Positions 38,673 to 47,975 of a stretch of DNA of 64,000 nucleotides are shown here, piece after piece; within the stretch, counting starts at the first letter, position 1; every line of letters starts with the position of its first letter. This DNA comes from Tamarix chinensis. Lineage: Eukaryota; Streptophyta; Magnoliopsida; Caryophyllales; Tamaricaceae. Position numbers and translations under genes: made by a program. The notes under the pieces were generated by a model. It was given only the letters and a program-made list of their open reading frames with translations, ran no database searches and was not told the origin of the DNA. The stretch spans positions 27,771,014-27,835,013 of the forward strand of contig CM060177.1 of the NCBI GenBank assembly GCA_030549775.1, read 5' to 3'.

Positions 38673-38985
38673 GGTCAAATGAATTTTCTCATGACCATTC
38701 TTGATTGATACTGCTTGCCCTACTTTATTAGGAAGCGTAGCTTTTTCCACATATAGCTCCAAAACTAAATCTACTTCTTCGTACATAAAAACTAGCCCCT
38801 CCATTTCCATCAGCCCCACGTCCATCTCACAAGCTCATCAACTAATTTAGAGTGTTAATTGCTCCGAACTTGCAAATTTAGTAAATATAGGAAGAAGGAT
38901 TGGTTTGACCCAAAATTAGGACAAGAAACAAGAAACCATATATACATACATCACACACCCAGCCACACACGCTGCTCAACAGTAA
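38673..38985 (+). promoter_or_regulatory. Proximal upstream region of the WRKY gene with W-boxes
   Basis: W-box cores (TTGACC), the binding site of WRKY proteins, occur at 38905-38910 on the plus strand and at 38673-38678 (GGTCAA) on the minus strand, suggesting auto- or cross-regulation. A TATA-like ATATATACATA lies at 38938-38948, rather close to the start codon, so the true TATA box and transcription start are uncertain. Sequence left of about 38790 is LTR-derived. Confidence 0.45.
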
Positions 38986-39967
38986 ATGAACCCCTCATCG
39001 GCTACTGCTGTTCCGACGACGAACATACAGCGGCCATCAGATCACTTGTATGAAAGAATGAAGGAAGCGTTGACCAAGGGGCGAGATTCGGCGATTAAGC
39101 TAAGGAACCGCCTCCTCGATGGTTTTGTTGGGGATGATGGTGATGGATTCGGTGGAAAAGGTCATGAATCCAATAAAGATCTTGCTGTTATAATCTTATC
39201 GTCTTTCGCGGATGGCCTTTCTTTGCTGGATTACTTGGCCAAGAGTGTTAATGATAACAGCAATGGTATTATTAATGATAATGGTGGTCTTAACTCTGGC
39301 GAACAATCTGTTGCTCGGTGTGTTAAGAATTTATCCGTTAAGGATCGGAGAGGGCTTTATAAGCGAAGGTATTATAGTTATTTATTTCGTTCTTTTTATC
39401 AAATTATTTCGTTGGAAAAGCCACAATATTCTTTAAATTCGAATTCATTTCATGTTCGAATTTCGTATTGTAGCATCATATGTGAAATGGTTGAATTTAT
39501 ACTTCTTCTTTTTTCTTTTTTGTTAAAAAAAAATGTTTCAATTGAAGACTTTATATGGATGTTTTGGAGGTTTTGACACCAAGAATAGATTTGGAATAGA
39601 GCTAGTTCTTGCTTTCTCTCTCTTTATTTTTTGGTTTTTGTTTTCTTTGTTTGAATTTCGCAATATACCCAACCATTTAGTTGAAAAATGCTAGTATAGA
39701 TTTATTTATTTTTCCCCTTCTCCTGACTAAGAGGCAAGCTAGTATTGATTTAAATCAGTTTTTGTTTTCTGTATATTTTTAACAGTGCTTTAAAATCGAA
39801 AAATACCATTCAATTTATAATTTTAAGACTCGAGCTAATAAATTTATACCATTTATATTACTGAATGTTATTAAAAGATGTTATGTGCTTTATAGTTATA
39901 ATTTTGAACCATGATATTATTTTTCAATAGCGACTCGCATCACTATTTACTTTTATAGTTAATTAAA

Positions 39968-40027
<60 letters not shown>

Positions 40028-41448
40028 ATAATATTTTTACATTAAAAATCATTATTTAGAATGAATTTTTTTGTACTCTTTTTTTTTCCCTCGAAATCAT
40101 TACAGTTTCATTTTTTTTTTCTAATAATGACTAAACAAATCTCGTTTTGGTTGCAGAAAGACTAGCGAGTCTTTTGAAAGGATTACCGGCATGCTAATAG
40201 AGGATGGACATGCTTGGAGAAAATATGGTCAAAAACCAATTCAAGGGAGCATATATCCTAGGTATGCACCAATGTTTCACTGACCTAACTTCGATCTGCT
40301 ACTAATTTGTAACCTTGATTTATTGGGGAAACCTAAACCTTAAGTTTATGATTCATGATGAGAGTTCTATTCTCTCTCTCACTCTTAACATGCTATGAAA
40401 AAAAAAATCATAAAAATCGAAGGATTTATTTAGACAAAATATTTTTAGGAGAAACTTTATTTCGAAAGAGGATTCATAATTTCATATAATTCCTAAATTT
40501 GAATAGTTTGTTCGGATATTCTGAAATAGAATTTAAACACTTTAGAAAAGTTTTGAATTTTATGTTAAAGTTACATATATACGTCCATCATTTAATAATA
40601 TGTACATGTGCATTATTATTTTGATTTTGTTAGTTTAGCAAATTGTTTTAATCCATGACGGCGCCTGACATATACCAAGCTGGCTAAGTAGCCATAAACA
40701 AATTTTCCATCCTTTTTTCCCCCTGATTCAGAAGAAGCTAACAAGCAAGTTAATTTTTATTTTTTGACGCATGCGGGAATATGTGTGTGTTTGTGTCCGC
40801 GTTACTATTATGTAAGATTATTTGGACAATAAATGACATGCGAGCCAATTGTGTATAATCATCCGAAGTCTGACAATTAACTGCAGGAGCTATTATCGAT
40901 GCACTTACAAGGACGAGTTACAATGCCCAGCAACAAAACATGTCCAGAAAATCTCAGACAGCCCTGAAAGTTATAAAACCATATACTTTGATCATCACAC
41001 ATGTCAGAATCCTCTGACAACTGCTCATCATCAACAACAACAACAACAGCTCTTACTGCAGGACGGTGAAGAAGCTGATTTGAAAAATATGCTCAGCTTC
41101 CAAACAACCAGTTGCCATCCCGCTGCAGTTGTGTCCAACAACAACGAGCAACCTCTGATACCGCCACAAGAATACAACTCGATGAGCCCGAAGTTGACGA
41201 TGCTGAGCACCGCACATAATCAGAGCCAGAACTTGAATAATCAGAATCAGCAGTACAACTACTCTTCGCCGTCGATTGACCACAATTATATCTCATCTGC
41301 GGCTGGATCAAATGAAAATGGGGAGGTTATCTCTGGGCTTCTCTCCTCATTTTCTCCGAGCTTTACTAGCGTGGACGACGATATCAATAATTATATGATG
41401 ATCGGATATGACGAAGAGATAATTGCCATGTTGAATCATTGTTTTTGA
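38986..41448 (+). CDS. WRKY transcription factor, group III (3 exons, 349 aa)
   Basis: Exons 38986-39368, 40157-40261 and 40887-41448 (383 + 105 + 562 = 1050 nt) join in phase at GT/AG introns of 788 and 625 bp. The product is a nuclear DNA-binding regulator: WRKYGQK at residues 148-154, zinc ligands C168, C176, H200 and C202 (C-x7-C-x23-H-x-C, diagnostic of group III). The second intron splits the Arg codon after WRKYGQKPIQGSIYP (R163), the intron position conserved in this group. The N-terminus has the helical 'EALTKGRDSAIKLRNRLL' segment seen in group III members, and a basic KDRRGLYKRRK stretch (119-129) could be the nuclear signal. The C-terminal half has a Gln run (about 211-217), is Ser/Asn-rich and ends acidic (YDEEIIAMLNHCF). 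Relatives in Arabidopsis (WRKY30/41/46/53/54/55/70) act in defence and senescence; the exact orthologue is not assigned. The ATG chosen is the first in frame that gives the family N-terminus. No damage seen. Confidence 0.94.
39970..40027. repeat. (CT)n(AT)n microsatellite in WRKY intron 1
   Basis: About sixteen TC units followed by about thirteen TA units, inside the first intron. Both are likely length-polymorphic. Confidence 0.95.
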
Positions 41449-41510
41449 TTATTTGGACTTCTATCATAATTAATAGCTGGTAATATTTTGTTTGCATGTT
41501 TTTTTAAGAA

Positions 41511-41516
41511 AATAAA
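41511..41516 (+). terminator. Probable polyadenylation signal of the WRKY gene
   Basis: AATAAA 63 bases after the stop codon, in a T-rich then A-rich context typical of plant 3' ends. Further AATAA-type motifs occur near 41612. Confidence 0.55.
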
Positions 41517-41548
41517 TGTATTTATTTATAATTTTGTAGCTTCCTTCT

Positions 41549-41798
41549 GGACAAAACACCGTACGTCGCAATATTGCTTGCATTGAATCTGTTTCTTATT
41601 GCTAAGTGCGATAATAAAATTTTCATTTATGGTAAAATTTGTTCGCTAAGTTAATAATCTATCCCGTTGTCACCTATCTTTCTTGCTTGATCCATATAAA
41701 CCGTGCTAGACAAACACGAATGAAGATCTTTCATCTTTTTTTCCCTCAACGTTAATGAATATATATATGAGTTAATACATGCATATATACATACATAC

Positions 41799-41851
<53 letters not shown>

Positions 41852-42439
41852 AACATTTTACAAAAAGTGATGGGTCGCATCAGTATAAAGGAGATAACAA
41901 TAGACGAGGTGTGGCGTACTCTGAACTAAACTATGAAGATCAATCCTCTGTTAATAGTGGAGAAGAAGAAGAAGTAGTAGAAGCAGCAGCTTGGCATTGA
42001 GTTTGGCAGTAGGAAGTTTGAGTCGTGAGTTGTGAGCCGGCAAGGGTTTGAATGAAGATGGTTTGGGTTTTCATCCGATGCCATTCTTTGGTGGGTTGAT
42101 GTGTTTGGATGTTTTATTTGAGGTTTGGGGTCAGTAGACAGAAGAGGAAAGCATCAGTTATCAGGAAAGGTATTCAACAATATACGTACTCTGCCTCTGG
42201 TGTTTGTCCGAAGGTTTCGTCTGCATATATACGTCTTTTTTTTACAAGGTGATTGATTGAATCAGGTCATCGCTTGGAGTCCTCCTTGATACTGGGATTT
42301 TTGAGTTCATGCATATTGTGTTTTGGTTTAGGAAGACATGGCCTTATGTTTGATTAAGACTGGCTAGAAATTGTTACTTAGGCTTGGTTATGTTAGGAAC
42401 CAAAGGAAGAGATGGCATTCATAATATAAAATCATCGAG
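41549..42439. other. Intergenic region, no gene recognised
   Basis: AT-rich sequence with a long (TA)n run at 41803-41849 and purine-rich GAAGAAGAAGAAGTAGTAG at 41965. No convincing open frame, RNA gene or transposon end was seen. Confidence 0.5.
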
Positions 42440-42850
42440 AAAACTGTATCCGAATCGTTATCTCACTCATTACTGCGATGCACTAGCGTCAGAGGAGGAA
42501 CGTTATCAAACTTTCAAAATATGGAGTAAAAATTGAACAGGTAGATCAGATCAAACCAAAGTATAAAATTAGTCTAAAAAGATAAGGGTGACGCTCACTC
42601 AGATTCAAAGACCCACACCCAACCCAAACTAGACAGATCTCCTGGACGGCAGCAAAGAAGCAAGTGCACGTGCCGTCTAGACCGACTCCACAATATCCAC
42701 TAAAAAGCCAGTCATTTAATCCAAACATTACTCCAAAGGAGGGATATGAAAACAAGACAAAAGTCCAAAACTCCAACGATTTGGGACAACTAAAAGGTAG
42801 CAACAAGAAAAAACACTATTGATCTTATTTCATTACCTCAAACAACTCTC
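42440..42850 (-). repeat. Dispersed ~0.4-kb repeat ('E'), copy 1
   Basis: It shares with 59505-59721 plus 63141-63300 the segments ATTACTGNGATGCACTA, CCAAATCAAAGAC / TTCAAAGACCCACACCCAAC, and AAAAGGTAGCAACAA-AAAAACACTATT, in the same order. The minus-strand frame 42546-42806 has no known domain and is not preserved in the second copy, so it is probably not coding. The nature of the repeat is unknown; a non-autonomous or decayed transposon is the likeliest. Confidence 0.6.
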
Positions 42851-43043
42851 CATCAATGGCAAAAGCATAAAACATAAAAAAAAATATGAGTAAATAAGGC
42901 ATAACACTTAAGTATTAATATTATGATAATTGATATATAGTAAAATAAGGCAATAATTATGTCTCGGAAGTGAACGAATCTTAAACTTCTTAGATGTAAA
43001 ATGAGACCTTCGCAACACGTCTTACATTAAAATATATAAATTC

Positions 43044-43083
<40 letters not shown>

Positions 43084-43417
43084 CTTTTAATTGCTATATA
43101 CACACCATGGATACTCATGATTACTTTAGAAAGCTAACCTTATTCTTTCATAAAAGGCAATCCACCTTCACACTTACCCTGGTGAATCTATCAATTGCAT
43201 CCTACAAGCACCACCAAACATGGTTATAAATTCATTAACAACATATAAAAGCTAAACCTCATAAATATTAAGCAATGAGTTTATCAAGTCAATCCTATTG
43301 GGGCCACCAAAAATAGGGCTATGAAAGCAATAATAACCTAGTCTCTAATGCACTACCACATGTCATAGGGATGAAAAATATAGTGCAAAAGAGTAAATTT
43401 TATGGATTTGTTTGACC
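42851..43417. other. Gene-free stretch, possibly 3' flank of the Copia remnant
   Basis: AT-rich, with a perfect (AAT)n run at 43047-43082. From about 43140 to 43417 the minus strand resembles non-coding sequence beyond a Copia pol gene (the pol itself resumes right of the Cassandra at 44990). No gene recognised. Confidence 0.35.
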
Positions 43418-43422
43418 ACAAG

Positions 43423-44930
43423 TGTAATACCTCAAATTGGGCGAAGTGTTATAAGGATTGATCTAACTATTTATATTAACATGGTATATCATCCTTTTGG
43501 TGATTCCATCCTAAGAACTCTATAATTAAGCGTGCTGGTTGTAGAGTAATTTTTAGGTTAAGAGACCCTCTTAGGAAATTTTTGAAAATTTCTCGGGAAG
43601 TGTGTGAGTGAGGAAAAAGTATACTGAAAGGGCTCGTGTAATACCCCAAATTGTGCGGAGTGTTATAAAGATTGAATCGGCTACTTATATCAACATGGTA
43701 TACCATCCTTTTGGTATTTCCGTCCTAAGAACTCTACAGTTAAGCGTGTTGGTCGTGGAACAATTTTAGGATAGGTAACCCTCCTAGAAAGTTTTGAAAT
43801 TTTTTAAAAATTTCTCAGGAAGTGCGTGAGTGAGGACAAAGTGCACTAAAAGGACTCGTATTGATCTGTAGGGCCAGCCAATCAATCCAAAAGCACTCCA
43901 AGGTAGCCCCCGTATGGTCCTATCGACTCGGGGTATTACAAATGGTATTAGAGCAAAACCACAACCGTGAGTTGAACTTGGACGAGCCAATCAACCACCT
44001 AGCAGGATGATTCTTGGGACAAACTGTATTGAGACAGTTAGTGGTTGAGGTGCAACGAGGACGTTGCGTTCTTTGAGTAGGGGTGAATGTAATACCCCAA
44101 ATTATGCTGAGTGTTATAAGAATTGAATCGGCTACTTATATGAACATGGTATACCATCATTTTGGTGATTCAGTCTTAAGAACTCCACGGTTAAGTGTGT
44201 TGGCCGTGGAGTAATTTTAGTATGGGTGACCCTCTTGGTAAATTTCAAAATTTTTTAAAAATTTATCAGAAAGTGTGTGAGTGAGGACAAAGCGCACTGA
44301 AAGGACTCATATTGATTTGTGGGGCCAGTCGATCAATCCGAAAGCACTCCAAGGTAGCCCCCGTGTGGTCCTATCGACTCGGGGTGTTACAGTTCGTGTT
44401 GATTTATGGGGCCAGTCGATCAATCTAAAAGTACTTCAAGGTAGCCCCCATGTGTTCGTATTGACTTGAGGTGTTACAAATTGTATCAAAGCGAAACTAC
44501 AACCGTGAGATAAACTTGAATGAGTCAGTCAACCACCTAGCGAGACGATTCTTGGGATATACTGTATTAAGACAGTTAGTGGTTGAGACACAACGAGAAT
44601 GTTGCATTCTTTGATTGGGGGTGAATGTAATACCCCAAATTGTGCAAAGTGTTATAAGGATTAATCTCACTAATTATATCAACATGGAATACTATTCTTT
44701 CGGTGATTTGTCCTAAGAACTCCACAATTAAATGTGCTAGCTGTGGAGTAATTTTTAGGATGTGTAAACATCCTGAAAAGTTTCAGAATTTTTTTGAAAA
44801 TTTTTAAGGAAGCACACAAGTGAGGATGAAGCACGCTGAAAAGAGTCGTGTTGATTTGTGGAGCCATTCGATTAATTTAAAAGTACTTCAAGGTAGCCTC
44901 TGAGTGGTCATATCGACTTGGGACATTACA
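43423..44930 (+). mobile_element. Outer Cassandra TRIM, split by a second Cassandra
   Basis: The 5' LTR is 43423-43636 plus 44397-44478 (TGTAATACCTC...GAGGTGTTACA). The centre, 44479-44625, starts AATTGTATCAAAGC (primer site) and ends TTGGGGGTGAA. The 3' LTR is 44626-44930 (TGTAATACCCC...GGGACATTACA). Target copies are ACAAG (43418-43422) and ATAAG (44931-44935), differing by one C/T. The LTRs carry the 5S-like block (AAGAACTC-A-AATTAA-CGTGCT). Removing the inner element and one copy of its target restores a normal LTR. Confidence 0.9.
43637..44391 (+). mobile_element. Inner Cassandra TRIM, complete, 755 bp
   Basis: LTRs are 43637-43940 and 44088-44391 (both 304 bp; TGTAATACCCCAAATT...GGGGTATTACA / GGGGTGTTACA). 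The centre begins with primer site AATGGTATTAGAGC (43941-43954) and ends TAGGGGTGAA. Target copies GCTCG (43632-43636) and GTTCG (44392-44396) lie inside the 5' LTR of the outer Cassandra. The left LTR keeps the 5S box-A-like CAGTTAAGCGTG exactly (about 43737-43748); the right keeps the box-C-like ATGGGTGACC. Non-coding. Confidence 0.92.
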
Positions 44931-44989
44931 ATAAGAGGTATCCACCATAATTTTCTCAAATCAAAGGTTTAAGCCCCATCCCCCTCAAC

Positions 44990-47975
44990 TATGCAATGAT
45001 ACCTCTCTTCGTTAGACTATTCATAAGAGGATTTGCTAGGTTTTACTCTCAATTGACAAATTCTAAGGAGATCACACCATTTCTTAACAATTATCTCATA
45101 GAACTATGTCTCACATAGATATGCCACTTGTTACCATTACATACACTATTCTTGGTAACACTAATAGTTTCTTGTCAATCATATTGTAAGGAAACCAACA
45201 ACTAAGGTTTGTTCCACACAAGGACATCTACCAATAGGTTCCTTAACCACTCTACCTCTTGACTAGCTAACTCAAGGGTAATAAACTCTGACTCTGACTC
45301 TAGAGTAGAGGAAGCTATACATATCTTCTTAGTAAACTTCCATAACCTAAATTTTCATTTAAGGTGAACAGAAAACCACTGGTGGACCTGACCTTATCAT
45401 TATCATAAACCAAATTTGCAACTACAAAAGGCTCTAAAACAATAGGAAATTTACAAAAGTGTAATCATCAATCCTTAGTATCATTAAGGCACCTAAGCAA
45501 ACAATGAAGGGTAATCCAATGATCATTACCCAAATTGTGAGTATACCTACTTAGTCTACTCACCATATAATTTATGTCAGGTTTAGCATAACTCATATGA
45601 GGAACATAATAGTTCCTATGATTTTAGCATATTTAACTTGTGAAATACTAGAACCTTGATTCTTTTTCTATTTTATATAAGGTTTATAATGAGTTTTCAT
45701 AGGCGTTTTATTATAATAATCAAACTTATTCAAAATATTTTCAATGTAGTGTGTCTAACTCAAGAAAAAGTCATTCTCAGTTTAATCATATTAAAACTAT
45801 AAATCATATGATCAAAATGAGAAGATAAAATAATTTTTTCTTATTCATAGTAGTTAAATTTGTTCCAAGAATCATCATGTCATTCAAATATAAGCATGTG
45901 ATCATACATTCATGTCTAAACACCTTGGAGTAAACATAATAAATAGATATAATCATAACATAATCATTACTCACTAAATTTGGGTTAAGCAACTTATATC
46001 TATGTTTAGGACCTTTTTAATGGCATAGTAAGACTTTATTACTCTACAAATTTTGTTCTCTTGGCCCTGAACTACACAACCTTCAGGTTGCCCCACATAT
46101 ATTTTCCGTTTTAGGATACCATTTAAAAATGTCATTCTCACATCCATTTGATAGATTACAAGTCCATTGATAGCAGCCAAGACAACTATAGAGTGAATGG
46201 TGCCATTCTTAGTAACAAGAGAATAAATAAAAAAAAAATCAACATCCTTTATCTTCTGATAGCTTATAACTACCAACCTAGCCTTAAACTTATCTATGGT
46301 TCCATCAGTCCTCAAGTTTTTTTTTTCTAAAAATGCATTTGCATCTAATAGGTTTACTTCCTTTAGAAGAAAAACTAAAGCCCATACATGATTATCATTC
46401 AATATAATTCATCATTAATTTATTCCTTTCAAAAACTAGCATCAACATAAGTCATTGCCACACAATAAAATTTAGGATCCTTCTTTATAAGGTAAGGATA
46501 CATAAAGTCCATGTTAATCTTATCAAGATCATTATAAGCAATTAGAAAGGTGGTAACAAATTTGGGCCCAAAGATAGTTTCTACCCTACATTTTTTAGGA
46601 TCATTCACATTATCATTCTTAATACTTGAAGAAGAAGGAAAAAATAAGGGCACAAAATAAGCGTTAGAAGAGTTAGGAATATCAGATGTATTATTTCTCA
46701 TAGGGAACAAATTCTCAAAAAAAAAAACTCTATAGTTCTAGATACACATATAGTGTTGTAACTCAATTATAGGAATCAATATGTAGCACTATTTAGAACA
46801 TAACCAATTAATGCATAATTATTAGTTTTGGTTCCCACCTTAGTCCTTCTAAAATTTGATAAGCCAAACTTTGTCAAACACCCCCATACTTTTAAAATTT
46901 TCATATTAGGCTTGAAACCTTTCCACCATTCATAGTTTTTTTTTATCTAGCTTCTTATGAAGGACTCTATTTAAAACATAGCTAGTAGATAACACAATTT
47001 CTCCCATATTCAGTCAAATATTCTAGAACTCGATAACATAGGATTACACTTAGTATTTCAAAGTTCTATTTTTCTTTTTAGCTACACCATTTCATTGAGG
47101 AATATAATGGGGCATTGGCCTCACGTACAATATCATAACTATCACATAAGTCTTTCAGGAAACTAGTTCCATATTTCGTCCAACTTGGTTTCTACTTCTT
47201 CCTTATACATTAAAAACATCCTTTCTATCTCATTTTCAAACCTCAGAAGGTAAACTTTAGTATATCTAAAATAATCAAATATAATGGTCACCTAATACCA
47301 TTTTCCTCCTTTACTCATATTGTTCTTATAGTAAGTTATGTTAGTATAAATTAGCTATAATAACTCATGTGATCTCTTAGTGATGAGCTTAAAATATTTT
47401 GTTTAGCATATTTAGTTTTTACATAAAGAGGACAATTATCATATTTTTTTAGTGTTTGACATATTATTTAAGTTCATATGTTTTAGTTTATCAATGGAAT
47501 CCATAATCACATGCCTTAGCCTACCATGTGATAAATAAACATACCCGGTAATATAAGTAGAAGCAAAAGCATCCTCATGAACATAAATAGTAGTCAAAAA
47601 CAAAGAGTCCATCAACTAAATAATCCTTCCCCACAAAGACCCTATTCTTGGTGTAACCTTATTAAGAATAATAATGTAAACTAGGTTCCTAAAAAAGGAG
47701 GGCCCATAAAGAACATTATTCAAAGATAAAGATTCACTAGAAGTGAGTTTTATAAGCACCTTTTACATCAATAACATCCTTGAACTAGTGGAAGAGATCT
47801 CTATTGAGACACAAATGTTTATAAACATTAGTGTCTAGAACCCAATCAGTCTTGTTTTCAACTAGATTTATATTACTACCACAACAACTACGTCTCCTTA
47901 GTTTTAGCAACATTAGCTTAGGGAGCTAAAGGTGCAACAACCTTTTGATGTTGGTTTTTTTTCCTTGGTATCTAG
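44990..47975 (-). pseudogene. pol: Ty1/Copia pol remnant (integrase, RT, RNase H), decayed
   Basis: Reading leftward on the minus strand: HGRLRHVIMDSIDKLKH (about 47530-47460, GAG-pre-integrase 'HGRLGHV' motif), integrase traces, MTYVDASF and VETIFGPKF (46710-46430, linker before RT), then 46402-45974 with LRTDGTIDKFKARLV, AAINGLVIYQMDV-MTFLNG and YVGQPEGCVVQGQENKICR, the Copia RVT_2 core. CLYLNDMMILGT (about 45870-45905) is the catalytic YVDDMLI box with the first Asp replaced by Asn, followed by the RNase H stretch IASSTLESESEFITLELAS near 45310-45250. Numerous stops and shifts. No Copia LTRs or gag were identified; the left side is invaded by the Cassandra pair and the right end is cut by the Gypsy LTR at 47982. 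Confidence 0.85.

Larger units (their letters stand above)
31391..38790 (-). mobile_element. Duplicated inverted LTR ('A2''), interrupted by CACTA #2 and a Cassandra
   Basis: Its own sequence is 31391-31425, 36109-37230 and 37993-38790. It follows 5118-7108 in order: TTAACTCAAAA, AGGAAAGGGTCAAAGA, GGTCAAAGGTCAATAAAAGTC, AAACCTAAGGAGATGTATTT, GAAATTTTCTTTTTAAAAT, TTTCCACATATAGCTCCAAAA. The similarity fades near 38790, about 200 bases before the WRKY start codon, so it forms the distal promoter region of that gene. No coding potential recognised. Confidence 0.68.

Noticed and set aside
38595..38825. Minus-strand 76-codon frame upstream of WRKY
   Set aside because: It overlaps the LTR-derived segment and is not preserved in the duplicate at 6920-7110.
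43702..43792. Genuine 5S rRNA gene
   Set aside because: Similarity covers only parts of the 5S sequence with many changes, and it sits in an LTR with target duplications; it is the Cassandra 5S-derived block.
43476..44867. Open frames in the Cassandra pair
   Set aside because: Cassandra elements are non-coding; the frames cross LTR/5S-like sequence and differ between copies.
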